A stretch of DNA of 64,000 nt from Clarkia xantiana subsp. parviflora (GCA_036873135.1 JAPTYO010000015.1:8287683-8351682), one strand, 5' to 3'; counted from the stretch's first letter, positions 51,671 through 64,000 are shown. Notes: generated from the letters alone by a model not told the origin. Made by a program: numbers and translations.

Positions 51671-52787
51671 AATATATATAATATTTTTTGTCATAATATA
51701 TATTGTATAGTATAATTCGACTAGAGATGATAAGTAATCTTACTTACCGCTAACATGTACAAATAATTTTTAATCGATGTTATAGTTTTGATAAATAATT
51801 TTATATCTCTTTTATTATTAAATTCATTTTTTATAAATTAATTCTATGCCATGCGGTAATGATTCCTCTGACATTACAACCTTTTTATTCATGTTATTTT
51901 CCAAAATCCATGTTATTCAACATTTTATTTAATCAAAATACAAATATCTTTAAAAAAAAATTGTGATTCATTGATTAGGGATCATTTAAAAAAAAAAACA
52001 AGTAAACTTTTTTATTCATTTTATTAGCAACAAAAAAGTGAGCAAATATTTTTACTTTCTTAATATAATAAGTAAGAATGACTCATTAAACACATAAATT
52101 CTTAGATTAAAAAATATATTCATTAACATTTATTTTATTTATTGTCCGTTCATAATATATGATACTCATTCTAATCTATTTAAAATTTTAATATACTTAA
52201 ATAGGTTAGTAAGTGAAAAAAAAGGTTAGTAAAAGAGGTTTTAATTATTATTTTTCAAAGATTTATTGTGATTCTAACTAATAAAATTATATTTACTATT
52301 CAACTTTTCAATATCTTAGTTATTAATCATCCCATGTACCATTAAGTGACAATTAAAATACACATTATTTATAAAATTATATTTTACTAACTAAACCAAT
52401 TTTCTTCTGATTAATGCTTTGTCTAATATATATGTTTATAAATTAGAGGTTTGTCTTTTCATTTTCTTTTATATTTTGTTTTAGTTTTTACATGCATTTA
52501 TGTTTGTATTGTATATATGTATTAGCATAATTTCTTTTAATATTGTTAGTTTTTTATGGGTATACTCGAAACTCATAATATCAAACATGTAAAATCATTA
52601 CATAACAAATAGAACCTCCATTTAAACAAAGTTGTTTTGAATATATTATATATTTTAAATGTGTATTGTACTGTTTCATCTTTCTTAAATAAATTATTTC
52701 AAATAACAAAGATTAATAGAATAAATTATCAATAAAAAAAATATGAATATCTCAACATCTCTACAATTTTATGAAAAAAATACTTAT
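51671..52787. other. AT-rich DNA, no gene seen
   Basis: Very AT-rich with A/T homopolymers; possibly the body of the Helitron ending at 52814. Confidence 0.5.
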
Positions 52788-52814
52788 CGCGCAACGCGCG
52801 AATCAACAATCTAG
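52788..52814 (+). mobile_element. Helitron 3' terminus
   Basis: Hairpin-forming cgcgcaacgcgcg at 52788-52800, then CTAG at 52811-52814 followed by T. Confidence 0.6.
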
Positions 52815-53417
52815 TTATGAATATAACTTTCAATGCAACTTTCAAATAATTAATATATTTCAGAGACATTGTTATTGTTCTTGAGTACTTAGTTTAGTAC
52901 TTGTTTATATTTATCAACATCCACTACGTCGCGGACAGCGTAGGTATGTAGTCGATGTAACTCTAGTATTATCCACAGCATCAACTGAACAAATAACAAA
53001 AAGAACGAAACCGGTAGAAGAAAACGACGATGAACCGGAAAAAGGTTGAACAAAACCTGTTTAAAATACGCAATACATATTAGGGGTCCATGAAGCGGCC
53101 CAACATAAAAAAATAGTCCACCAAATAATGAACCGGAAAAATACCGGACAGGTTGGAATAAATAGGTACGCATGGTTATTGTCCATCAACATAATAAGAC
53201 GGAAATTTAATAATAACTCAATTTTTCTATCAAATAAATTATATCAATTTACTTGGTCTCTAGAACTATATTTCGAACTTCTTTTTTTTGGCCAAAAAAA
53301 AAAAGAACTATATTTCGAACGGATTAGTGTTAGTTATAATGGTAAGATCATTTATATGGACAGTTCACATGTAGAAAAAAAAATGTAAATCGCATGTTTC
53401 ATGGGTCACAGCGTCAC

Positions 53418-53907
53418 GAGTTTTTGACTAATATATGTCTATATAAACAACCAAATACAAATATAGACTATTTGAACAATTAATTACAAAAATAGGTCAA
53501 ACCGAGATGTGACATCTCGGTTTCGGAAAAAAAAAAAAAGATTTTGGTCAAGGGAAAAAACCAAATTTTCCTTTTTTTTTTTCCTTTTTTTTTTCCTTTT
53601 TTTTTTTCCTTTTTTTTTTCCTTTTTTTTTTCCTTTTTTTTTTTTTTTTTTTTTTTCCTTTTTTTTTTCCTTTTTTTTTTTTTTTTTTTTTTTTTCGAAA
53701 CCGAGATGTCACATCTCGGTTTCGAAAAAAAAAAAAAAAGATTTTGGTCAAGGGAAAAAACCAGATTTTCCTTTTTTTTTTTTTTTTTTTTTTTTTTTTC
53801 GAAACTGAGATGTCACATCTCGGTTTGACCTATTTTTGTTATTAATTATTCAAGTAGTCTATATTTGTATTTGGTTGTTCATATAGACATATATTAGTTA
53901 AAAACTC
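53418..53907. mobile_element. palindrome/polypyrimidine MITE with 9-bp duplication
   Basis: A 490-bp element starting gagtttttgactaatatatg and ending with its near complement. The 9-mer cagcgtcac flanks both ends (53409-53417 and 53908-53916). Inside are three copies of a ccgagatgt(g/c)acatctcgg palindrome (about 53503, 53701 and 53806, the last with one change). Between them lie long T tracts broken by CC (53568-53695 and about 53768-53798), each headed by a copy of gattttggtcaagggaaaaa. It is non-coding. Tract lengths may be affected by sequencing error. Confidence 0.88.
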
Positions 53908-53916
53908 CAGCGTCAC

Positions 53917-54858
53917 ACACACTTGTTGACCCATAAACTAAAGAATTATGTTTATATTGATTGACAGACAATTCATGTCAGGTTCAAGGAATGACCCAAC
54001 TCATTCTTCGTTTAACTGAGCCAGTGGTGTAGCCAGAAACCGGGGCCGGGGCCAGGGGTTGCAAAAGTGATCAGTTTTTTTTTACTCATATACCAACCTT
54101 AAAAAATCAAAATATCAATGTCGAAAATCAAATCACGGTTTTAGAAGAAAAAATTCAAAAGAATTAAATAAATCTTGTTTTCAATTCAGGGAATGACCCT
54201 TTGAGAGCATGGGGGTTGCCCTCGCAAGGAGGATGTCGCAGCATGCTATGTTTGAGTTGTTGTGAACACGTGGTTGCCCAAAACTAGGGTCGCAACATGC
54301 CACTTGTATGTATATCTTGGTTTGAAATCCAAGATGTATGTTGTCGACGTTGTTCGTAATAGACTCCGATAGAGTTAGAGAGTGTTTGTATGCTCGTTGT
54401 CGATGTCGATTGTTGACATGTCGGCGTTGTATAATATAAGCCGTTTGTTGTACTTAGCATAATATCTTGTATTGTCGATGCAAATAGTATGCGTATAGTC
54501 CGCTACTTGGCGTGATTCCAAAGTAGGGTGTATAATGTAGTAATGTACCTACAAGAATACGTTAAGTTCATTAGATGGTTTGCGCAAATATAAAGTTGCA
54601 TATTTATGGAGTCATAAACCTCCTTCAAGTAATGCATATAATAAGTAAAGAAAAGAGCTTGATACGAAAGCTCCTTGGTTAAATCGGAAGTCTTCCTTTA
54701 GGCGTGAAACTTTTTCAAGTGTCCCCGGCTGAATGTGTTCGTAGAGATGTTGGCGTCCGCGTCCTAGAGGCGATATGCATTAACGTACGACACATAGGCT
54801 ATCTAGTATGGACCTTCCCATTTTGGAGATAACTTGTGATTTGGTCCAGGTGCGAGAA
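53917..54858. other. 3' region of the reverse-strand retrotransposon and unassigned DNA
   Basis: No LTR matching 58664 onward was found here. cgatgtcgattgttg-type repeats occur near 54398. The boundary of the retrotransposon on this side is not visible. Confidence 0.4.
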
Positions 54859-57800
54859 CTAATTCTTTCTCCACACCATTTCGCCGACATGAAATTGTCT
54901 TGCCTTGACTTTCCTATTGTAGTATCTCGAAGTTACAAGACGCATCCTGGCTTGCAACTCCTCTGACTTCCATCGCCTCTCGTCTGCAAGGTCGAGGTCT
55001 ATACGCATCTCTTCCTCATTTGCCTGAGGGTCAAAGTGAGTTGTTCGATATGATGCAATGGCTATCTCGACGGGAGCGACTGCCTCGGTTCCATACACCA
55101 TGCTGAAAGGTGTTTCACCTGTTGCTTCCTTGGGTGTTGTGCGCACTGCCCAGAGTACGCTGCTGAGCTCCTCTGCCCATCCACCCTTTAATGCATGGAC
55201 TATTTTCTTTAGACCATCAAGGACAATCTTGTTGGCTGATTCTACCTGCCCGTTAGTCTGTGCATGACGCACTGACGCGAAGTGGTGGTCGATGTTTAGT
55301 TTTTCGCAGAATCTTTTCAATCTCCCACTTTTGAACTGTGGCTCATTGTCGCTTATGAGCACTTTCGGGACGCCATACGTCGCCACAATGTGGTTTCGAA
55401 TGAAACCCATGATCTGCGCGTCTGTTGTTCTTGCCAATGCCTTGGCCTCTATGCACTTGGAGAAATAATCAATGGCAACCAAGATATACTTGGTTTGCCC
55501 CTTGGATCTTGGGAGTGGACCTACCAGGTCGATGCCCCACTGCGCGAAGGGCCAATAGCTCGCAATCCGACTCAACTCAGCTGCGGGAGCAGTTATGCTT
55601 CTCGAGTATTGTTGGCAAGAGTCGCACTCTGTAACCATGTTTGTTGCTTGGATCTTCATTGTCGGCCAATAATACCCCAAACTTAAAGCCTTGCGAATTA
55701 AAGATCTTGCCCCTCGTGACAAGCTGTTTGTCATTCGTGTAGTTTGCCCAGAACTTTCCATCCTTCCGGGTGTGTGATACACTTTAGGTATGGGGTTGAA
55801 AAACCTTTCTTGTACAACTATCCCTCTATCAACACGTAGTTGACGACAATTCTTTCAATTTTATTCGCCTGAGTTTTATCCTCAGGTAATGTGCCATTTG
55901 TGAGGTGTGCATGGATTGGCGTCATCCATGTTGGCTCTGAGTCGATGTTTAACACTTCGAGTTGGTCGATTACTGACAGGATCCTGTTCTCCACGAAGTG
56001 CGTCTCCTTGCCTTATTCGTTTCCTTGCGCGAACTTGCTCAAGGCGTCAGCCTCCTGATTTTTCTCTTTAGGGACTAACGTTATGTCGAAGGTGTCAAAA
56101 ATCGCGACGAGTTCTTTAGCCTGCCCCAAGTATTTCTGCATATTCTCCGACTTAGCCAAATAGTCGCCTTTTACCTGGTTGACGACGAGCTGCGAGTCGC
56201 ACTTGACTCTTAGGTGTTTCACACCAACACCCTTTGCGATCATCCTTAGACCTGTTATCAAGGCTTCATACTCTGCCTCGTTGTTTGTTGCTCTAAATGT
56301 TAATTTTAGAGCGTACTTCGGCGGGTCTGATCCTTTTGGCGGTATTAAGAGGAGTCCAGCACCAGAGCCTCCTACGTTCGAGGACCCATCAGTATACATC
56401 TCCCACACTTCCACAGGCTCTATGTTTTGTTGTGCATCCTCCTGAGTTGCAACCTCAGGATTGATTCCTGTGAACTCCGCAATGAAGTCTACCAAAGCCT
56501 GCCCTTTGGTTGCTGTTCGAGGTGCGAAGTGAATACGGAATTCACTTAGCTCAACTGACCATTTTGTCAGTTTTCCCGACATGTTCGGTTTTGACAGGAT
56601 GTGCTTCAAGGGTTGGTCTGTTAACACCGTTATCTCGTGCGCGTGGAAATACAGTCTCAGCTTCCTTGCCGCCACTATGAGAGCGTACAAGTACTTTTCA
56701 ATTGTCACATAGTTCACTTCATACTTAGCCAAGATCTTGCTTATGTAATACACTGGTAGCTGAGTACTCCCTTTTGCTTGACCAGTACTGAACTGACCGC
56801 AGTGTTGCTTACGGATATATAGAGGTAAAGAGGCTCGCCTTGAACCGGCTTTGCCAATGCTGGTAATGTTCGTAAGTGCTGTTTCAACTGCTGAAAAACC
56901 TCCTCACATATGGCTATCCACTCGAACCTCTTGTTAGCATGCAAGACATTGAAGAAGGGTAGAGCCTTATCTCCAATCCTGGCAAGGAACCTGTTCAAGG
57001 CTGCTAGACGACCGTTTAGTTGTTGTACCTCCTTGTGTTTCTTTGGAGATTCCATTTCTTCTATTGCCTTGACTTTTTCAGGTTTCGCCTCTATACCCCT
57101 TTCACTTATCATGAAGCCCAAAATCTTTCCTGACTGCACACCAAAAGCGCACTTAGTTGGGTTCAGGCGAACTTGGAATTCACGCATCCTATGGAATACT
57201 GCGCACAACTTCTCGGTGTGGTTACGCCTCTTCATTGATTTTACCACCATGTCGTCCACGTACGCCTCCATCATTTTCCCGATCATATCTCCGAATATTA
57301 TGTTTACCATTCGCTGGTATGTCGCACCCACATTGATTAAGCCGAAGGGCATCGCCTTGTAATTGTAGATGTCGGCATCAACATAGAATGTTGTATGCAG
57401 CGCGTCTTCTTTGAACCTTGGGATCTGGTTATAGCCAGAATACACATCCATCACAGAAATCAACTCATGTCCTCAAGTTTCATCGACTAACTGGTCGATT
57501 CTTGGTAGAGGGTACAAGTCCTTAGGACATGCATTGTTGAGGTCCCTGTAATCAATGCACATTCTCATCTTGCCATTGGGCTTAGGTACCAAGACTGGAT
57601 TTGCTACCCAAGTTTGGAACCTTGCTTCCTCGATGAAACCTGCATCTAGCAGTTTTCCTACTTCTTCCCAAATGGCTATCTTCTTGTCACCCCCAAGTGG
57701 TCGTAATTTCTGCACTACGACTCGAGACCCTGGCTTTATGTTAAGCTTATGGAAAATTATGTCTGGACTTATCCATGGCATGTCACTTGGGGACCATGCA

Positions 57801-58837
57801 AATAACTCCTTGTATTCTACTAGGAGTACTGTGATCTCAATGACTTCGTCTTCCGACAAAGATGCGCCTATCCGGACATTCCGATCTGGCTCATCTATTT
57901 TTATTTGTCGTAACTCCTCCATTGGAGCTGGACGAGCTCGTTCTACCCTGGGGTCTTCGTCAATGGTTGGGATACCGCTGTTGTCTTCCTTGACGTTGCG
58001 CTGGAGTGCCACGCTATAACAATCCTTTGATAACTGTTGGTCTCCCCTAACTTCCCCAATTCCTGCCACGGTTGGGAACTTAATCTTTTAATAGACTGTT
58101 GAGGTTATCATGCACCACGCATTCATGGTTGTGTACCCTAGGATTCCGTTGTACGTGTCTAGCTTGTCTACTACTACGAATGGTATGTCCATTTGAAGTT
58201 GTTGCTTCCCTGTCCCAAGATTGTCTGAAAGTGTGATTGTTCCCAACGGGTAACTGGTATCACCTATGAAGCCTACTAGTGGCGAGTTCAATTGCGTAAT
58301 GCACTTTTTCCTTCCCAGAGCGAGGACTATCGCTTTAGTTAGTATGTTTGGAGAACTCCCACTATCCACTATTATACGCTTGATACTTATGTCGTCGATT
58401 GTCATGGTAATGACTAAAGTGTCGTTGTGAGGATATACTATGTGCTCCTTATCCTTCTTTGAGAAGCATATAACGTCCTCCATACACTCGTCGCCCTGTT
58501 GAGATTTCTCAGCGTTATGCATCTCCTGGGATGCATACACTTCGTGCGCATACGATGATTCACCTCCTGCACCGCAGCCGCCGTGTATCACATATGTGTT
58601 TGCCATCTTGTCACTGCTGTTGAGCAAGTGCTTGTTTGTTCGAATCTCGCGGACGACGCCAAATGTTTCGACCTGACCCGAGCGAGATAACAGGTAGTCG
58701 AATGTACGGGTTAAATTTCGTGCAAATTCTTCAAGTCCGCGCTGTCTACTCCGCGCTTCCTTGCCCAACCTGCACACGGGGCAATAACTAGCACGTGAAG
58801 AGGGGTGGTGCAAGTTGAACCCTCTCTGATGCTTCAA
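54859..58837 (-). pseudogene. Tat-type protease-RT-RNase H-integrase polyprotein, decayed
   Basis: On the reverse strand the order is protease (58837-58088, with I-V-D-S-G-S-S), RT (58069-56741, with Y-V-D-D-M-V-V-K-S), RNase H (56753-56013, with M-Y-T-D-G-S-S and a later E and D), and integrase (55782-54859, with W-G-I-D-L-V-G-P and I-S-D-N-E). Lesions: a TAA at 58088 where relatives have Gln, a TGA at 57473, a frameshift near 56750, a TAA at 56013, and further breaks before 55782. The RT is otherwise nearly complete. Gag is missing. This is a different and more complete element than the one at 1-8157. Confidence 0.85.
58643..58663 (-). other. probable primer binding site
   Basis: On the reverse strand, tggcgtcgtccgcgag directly follows the LTR end ...cgaaaca. 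Plant Tat and Athila elements commonly have a tggcgccg-type primer site here. Confidence 0.55.
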
Positions 58838-59452
58838 TGAGATTCTAGAGAGATAAAGCTAGAGAGAAGTCAGAGCTCCTAAGTCAGTCTCAAGATGAGT
58901 TAAAATGAAATTGGCGGCCAAGATTCCAATTTATAGGAGCTCTTGAACCCGAACCCGGGTTTGTGCGGTTTGACCCCGATTTAATAGAAAAATGTGAACC
59001 AGAGTCGGATTTGATCAAGGTTGGCTATTGGAAAACTCGGACTTAGTGTAAAAACAAGTTGGGTAAAAATACGCGTGTCGAGGGCGGCGATCCGGACCAC
59101 GTCGAGTTTGCACCCGACGTGGTCCGGATTGTCACTTAGACAATCCAGCCGAGTCCAGTCCGAACGTGCGTGTTGCCCGTCCGGACCGTTTTGACTTGCG
59201 GGTTTAGCGCTTCGATCCGTTTACGTGGGTTTGACGTGTTTGCGAGGTCCGAAATATAAAAGCGAACCCGAATTGGACATATATCCATCAGAAACGAGCC
59301 GAGTAGTACTGGGCACGAGCCGGCCTCTTAACTATACTATGTTACTGTGAGGCTGTGTTGACGATGCCAGTGTGTGCGCTGATTGGTCGCTAAATTTGGT
59401 TAGGAAAAACCTAGATCGAGAGGAGGAGTCCCATTCCTTTTGTTGGAAAACA
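58664..59452 (-). repeat. 5' LTR of the reverse-strand Tat element (outer edge uncertain)
   Basis: The inner edge is clear: on the reverse strand it ends ...cgaaaca at 58664 beside the primer site. A ctataaat box lies at 58929-58936. The outer edge is tentative at 59452, where reverse-strand tgttttcc would give TG...CA. No partner LTR was found downstream. The primer site is followed directly by sequence just before protease, so gag was deleted. Confidence 0.45.
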
Positions 59453-60134
59453 AAATATATAATCTATATATATTATAAGTTCTGAAGGAAAGATAATAAC
59501 ATAGTGAATGTGGAGCTGAGAATTTTGTTTTTTACTTTAGTCGATACATTTATGACAATTGAGCTTAGTGTTTTGTAGTTATTAACTCCATAGCATTGAT
59601 TACACTAGGGAGCTGAGGGTTTTTAAATTGCAATTAATTGCAATTAAAATTTCGCTGATTTCGAATCGTTCAAGATTCAATGTATACAATTAATCGCAAT
59701 TAAAATTTCGGGTCGTTCAAGATTCAATGTATGCAATTAATCGCAATTAAAATTTCACAGATTTTTAACAGACGCTTGACGCGGAGCCGACGAACGAAGA
59801 TACCAGGCGGTACGGGCGGCTGACAGTTTCAGTGGCAGAGCCATATCTATCTCCGGCGAGATATCGTCGGTGGTCATCGAAGCCATATTTGTTGAAGAAC
59901 AGACGCTTGACACGGATCCGACGACCAAATGTAGCATGCGGTACGAACATCTAAAATTTATTTGTGAATTTGCGTAATGGTATTTTATGGTTCAAAATTT
60001 TCAGTCTTTCGTTTACTTTTTCAAATTTTAGACTGATATTTTATTTAAAAATAATGTTTCAACATATTACAAATAGTCAGCATAAATTTCATTGAATATT
60101 ACTTTATTAATTATACATATTTGGTAAGTCACCA
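59453..60134. repeat. non-coding DNA with two local direct repeats
   Basis: A roughly 46-bp sequence starting acagacgcttgac occurs at about 59769 and 59902. Before it, a unit containing gttcaagattcaatgtat and aattaatcgcaattaaaatt is repeated at about 59640-59755. No gene is supported. Confidence 0.7.
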
Positions 60135-60161
60135 CGCGCGATGCGCGGAAAATGCAACTAG
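60135..60161 (+). mobile_element. Helitron 3' terminus
   Basis: Hairpin cgcgc-gat-gcgcg (60135-60147), then CTAG at 60158-60161 followed by T. Confidence 0.6.
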
Positions 60162-60189
60162 TAACAAATATATAACGTGTCAACAAATA

Positions 60190-61809
60190 TACACAACTAT
60201 ATTTCAAGTTTTCAGCAGAAAGGCAAAACCGACCATCGTTTATCTCTCCGGAAATCAGACAGCTGACCCACCTCTCTTCTCCTCTTTTCAGCATCCGACG
60301 ACGACTGCGACTGATGCTGCTGCAACTGTCTCAACAAACGCCTTAGGAGTCTCTCTCTCCCTGCAATTACTTCGCTTCCACTCCCATCCTCAGAAAGAAC
60401 GTGCTGCGTTCTTGCAGCTTCACTGATCTTCCAGAATTGTTCCGATCATGAGGTGCCGATTCATCCCAAGCTTCAACGTCACTTCATAAAGCGGCAAGCT
60501 CAGGTGCATTCACACTATCCTCGCACTAGAAGATCATCGTCCCGCTACTTCTCTCGCTTCAGCGCCAAGTCGAAGCTCGAGTAAGTCTTACTTTACCGTA
60601 CACTGCACTCAATTTCTTTATCGCGGATTTGAGAATCGAAATCCGCTGTTTGCTCTCTGTGTGGACTCTCTGTCGCTGAGCGCGAGATTCGGAGCCGAGT
60701 CATTTCTTTGACTGCTGTGTTAAGTGTTCGATTGGATCCCGGCAGACGACGACTTCACAGTCGCTCGACTCAGTGTTTTGACCTTTAAGTCTTACTGACT
60801 AAGTCAAGGATCGCCGCCGTCTACACCGATATTTTGAGGTGTAGATCAGTTCCTTCGTTTTTCCGTTCCTTTCGGTGGTGATTACGTCCTTTTCATATGG
60901 TAATTGATATTGCTATTGATTTGGACGGCGAGCCTACTCATTTCCTTTGGTGGTGGTTCTTAATTCCTTTTGAGTGGAGATCGTCTTTTTAAAATAAAAT
61001 TATGGAATATTCCCCTTTGTCAAATTCGATCTGCTCTATAATTCTTTTAGGCGTGAAAAGGTAAATGAACGTTGTGCATTTATTCTGTTGGATGCGAAAA
61101 GTTGAATGAACATTATACCAGACGGTTGGTTTCTCTTGCTCCTCCACAGTATACATCAAGTTCGCCTGTAATGGTACTTGTTGGATGCTTTAGTACAGTT
61201 GACCTGCTTGGGAAAAGTCAATGATCGTCTCCTACAAGTACTGATCTGGATTTTTATGTTAATGGTTTTGTGATAAGCTACATCATTGCAGTATGGTGAT
61301 GAATTTGTTGTATCCTGTTTACACTAGGTGCAGTGTCAAACTCGAGTCATCATATGTATAATAGCCTGTTATGATGATGCTTAACAGTGAGCAGAGAATG
61401 ATGACAATTTAAAGTTTTGCTTTATCCGATTATTCTTTTTTGGTCCTTTACATTACCCAGAAAGGAAGAGGTTTTTCTGAACTCTGAAACTCGAATAAAT
61501 AAAGATGAAGCATCTAATCATCAGGTCGGTCTAATAACTTTTCGTGGGATGCATGGGGTTAGCTTTATTGATTCTTTTATATGGTTTTCTTTGATCAACA
61601 TGTGAATGTGATCATGTATGATGTTACTTGTGCAGGAACAAATTCTTCTGTTGTTAAATCCTCCATTCATTAGTTTTATTCTTGGTGCTATACATCTCTG
61701 ATTTCTATCCGCATATTTCGCAGGGGGGACTGACGTTATAATAATTGTTAGATTCACGTTGGTGCTGAAGATTTGCATTGTATTTGGATTCTCGTGTGGA
61801 ATTCTCGAG
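60190..61809 (+). promoter_or_regulatory. promoter, leader and probable 5' UTR intron of the VAP27-type gene
   Basis: CT-rich, leader-like sequence at about 60230-60580 ends near a gtaagt donor (gctcgagtaagtc, about 60577). An AG acceptor shortly before the ATG at 61810 (for example tttcgcag near 61724) would remove about 1.15 kb. No upstream coding exon is visible. The leader boundaries are inferred from splice signals only. Confidence 0.45.
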
Positions 61810-64000
61810 ATGGGATCGCCGCTCCTAGACATTCAGCCTTTTGAACTCCAGTTTTTATGTAAGTCCAGATGCTATCTTCTAGCACATTTTGTACTCTGCC
61901 TTCTCATGAAGTGCTCACTGCAGTGTATGTTAGAACTATTGATGGGTAACTTTTATTTTGAATGTTTAAGGTTAATTACTGCCTTATCATGTGCCTGCTG
62001 CAGCGTTTGTTACAACTATTCATGTTTAACTTGTATTTGGATCATGCCTTTTCCTGTTTTTCAATGTGAAAAGGACTTGAGTTTTCTTTTCGTATTTGAT
62101 GTTAGGCATATGAAAAAGGGCCTGTGTGATCTTGTTTCCTCTTCTTATTGCAGTTGAGCTTAAGAAGCAAAGTTCATGCACTATCCAACTTCTGAATAAG
62201 TCCAATCACCATGTTGCTTTTAAGGTAACACATTTTTTTTAATCAATTTAAGTGCCTACTGCCTTTTAACAATCAAGCTTCCTAAAAACTTACCTATCCC
62301 TCAACTTCGTCATAGGTTAAGACAACATCCCCAAAGAAATACTGTGTTCGACCTAATGTTGGTGTTATTATGCCAAAATCATCATCCGAGTTTACTGGTA
62401 AGCATTTTGATCAAATTTTTTTGCATTTAAGTCTACTGTTTTTGTTCGATCAGCATCAAGATACATGTCCTCCATGGATCATCATAGCAGAATCTAAAAC
62501 CTACCTTTTAGTATTTACGTGATGCAGAAAAATACTTTCAGCAGCATAAAATTAATTAGAGAAACATGATGTGTTTGAGATTCTAGAAATTTAGGCGTAT
62601 AGGATGAAGACTGTATTAAGATTGAGTAATCGTTTAACTCTGATAGTTTGTTCAGATGTATGGCTGTGAATCCTTGTTTCAGTGCATCTGAGTGTCAGGA
62701 TGCATGTTTTCTGATTCAGTCTCAACTGAAAGTCTTAAACTGTTTTTTTAACTTGAGACTTCAGCTTATGTGCGAAGTACATTATACTATAGTTAGCTGG
62801 CTTAACATTTTCTAGTGAATGTGACGTATTTTCTTCTGGTCGCTGGGAATGGTAAAGGATCAAACTTATGTTGTTGAGGAGTTTGGGTCCTGCAATTCAT
62901 TCCGACTATTTATATAATAAAAACATAAGTATAGAGGAATGAGCACACTCTTAGGGAAGGGTTATCCATCTCTCTTTGAGTATACCCATGAAGGAACTGT
63001 TTCAAAAATTCAAACAGGTGAACCTCAAGCCCCACCACCACTAAGCAATGACCAATTTAAGGACTGTTTTACTTTTTAGCACTTGCAAATAAGGAAACTT
63101 GTGAAAATTGGGATATGATAAATTATAATAGAACCATTTCTTGTGCAAATATAGTCTACTACACATCAAACCTTTTCTCTTGCTTCAGTCACCATGCAAG
63201 CGCAGCGTTCTCCTCCACCGGATATGTCGTGCAAGGACAAGTTCTTAATTCAAAGCACTATTGTTCCAGCTGGTACTTCTGAAGAGGACATTACAGCTGC
63301 CATGGTTGGTTTCTGTGTTTCATCTTCAATCTGCTTCTATTGTTGTAGGTTTCTCATGGTTTGTATCTTCTGTCAGTTCTGCAAGGAGGAAGGAAAATTT
63401 ATTCAAGAGAACAAACTCAGGGTGTCGCTTGTCAGCCCAGCCTATTCACCAGTGGCATCATCCCCTTCACCTGTCAATGGAACGCTGAAGCAGGAGAGAA
63501 ATGATGCTCCAGTCTTAATGGATCAACGATTGACTGACGATGACTTCCTCCTTGAGCCCATGGTTAGATTACCGAACCTTTGTGAATTATTTCAGTTACA
63601 CTTGAGAGAAGACTAGCTAAAAAAAAAAAAGAACGCCGCCGAAGCAAAAAACTTCCTTGAACATTGAGGAGTTGATTCCGTCTCGTCTGTTTTGTGGCAA
63701 AAAAATAAAAATCTTTTTGGTTTAGGTTGGCCTTGCAAAGACTGTGAACTCATTCAAATTGGTTAAAGTCAAAGAAGAGGAAAGCCTGGAGAGAGATGCA
63801 AGGGTAAAGTCGATCAAAGTGGTTAAAGATGAGGCGAGTCCACTGGAAAATACAACTGTTAAGTCAATCAAGATGGTAAAAGGTGAGCAAATACCAGTGG
63901 AAGATGCAAGAGTAAACTCAGTCAAAGTGGCAAAAGATGAGGATAGTCCACTGGAAAATGCAAAATTGCAGTCAATCAAGGTGCTTGAAGATAAGCAAAT
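61810..64000 (+). CDS. VAP27-type vesicle-associated membrane protein (5' part)
   Basis: Exons are 61810-61858, 62154-62224, 62316-62397, 63189-63304, 63377-63562 and 63726 onward past the window edge; all are GT-AG and in phase. The protein starts M-G-S-P-L-L-D-I-Q-P-F-E-L-Q-F and forms an MSP domain with K-T-T-S-P-K-K-Y-C-V-R-P-N, the conserved VAP signature, then C-K-D-K-F-L-I-Q-S. VAPs sit in the ER membrane and bind FFAT-motif partners at contact sites. After the MSP domain comes a Ser/Pro linker, then in exon 6 imperfect 18-residue repeats (V-K-S-I-K-V-V-K-D-E... and variants). The coiled coil and tail anchor expected of the family would lie to the right. The layout resembles the longer VAP27-2-like group. 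Confidence 0.9.

Noticed and set aside
53509..53828. Phe-rich or Lys-rich proteins at the T tracts
   Set aside because: Translation of homopolymer DNA within a MITE.
57555..58019. Plus-strand open frame of 154 codons
   Set aside because: Shadow of the reverse-strand reverse transcriptase.

Overview
The window is nuclear DNA of a eudicot plant. It has intron-rich genes with GT-AG splicing, a CIP111/AFG2-type AAA ATPase gene, a VAP27-type gene, AT-rich intergenic DNA, plant LTR retrotransposons, Helitron ends and many Mutator-like (MULE) insertions. I cannot name the species from the sequence.

Region 1 (1-8157) is the 3' part of a Tat-lineage Ty3/gypsy retrotransposon. It holds a decayed gag-pro ORF fused through deletions to scraps of reverse transcriptase and integrase, a 26-bp tandem array, a spliced antisense gene, a polypurine tract and a complete 3' LTR. 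Region 2 (8158-14266) is AT-rich and rich in inverted repeats. It has two Helitron 3' ends, a hairpin, and a foldback element whose arms are chains of small palindromes and which has another MITE inside it. Region 3 (14267-19149) is an intact 10-exon CIP111-type gene encoding about 1001 residues. Region 4 (19193-23323) has three small MULE-type elements, each with a 9-bp target-site duplication, and the remains of a protein kinase-PP2C gene.

Region 5 (23324-50022) is the main discovery: one 26.7-kb Mutator-like element bounded by perfect 36-bp terminal inverted repeats and a perfect 9-bp target duplication. Its cargo is, in order: an intact 11-exon Ulp1-type (C48) protease gene; a broken GRF zinc-finger gene; an F-box-like gene; a 237-bp satellite of about 12 copies; an intact GRF zinc-finger/coiled-coil/membrane-anchor gene; a second F-box-like gene; a 225-bp satellite of 7 copies; a third F-box-like gene; a damaged FAR1-type MULE transposase gene; a small B3-like gene; and a ghost of a second, internally deleted transposase copy. 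Protease, F-box and B3-like functions on one transposon suggest cargo for protein turnover (SUMO or ubiquitin) and transcription; that role is inference.

Region 6 (50023-60161) has diverged direct repeats, Helitron ends, another element with a 9-bp duplication built from palindromes and polypyrimidine tracts, and a reverse-strand Tat-type retrotransposon that has lost gag. Region 7 (about 60190-64000) is the 5' part of a VAP27-type gene, which runs off the right edge.
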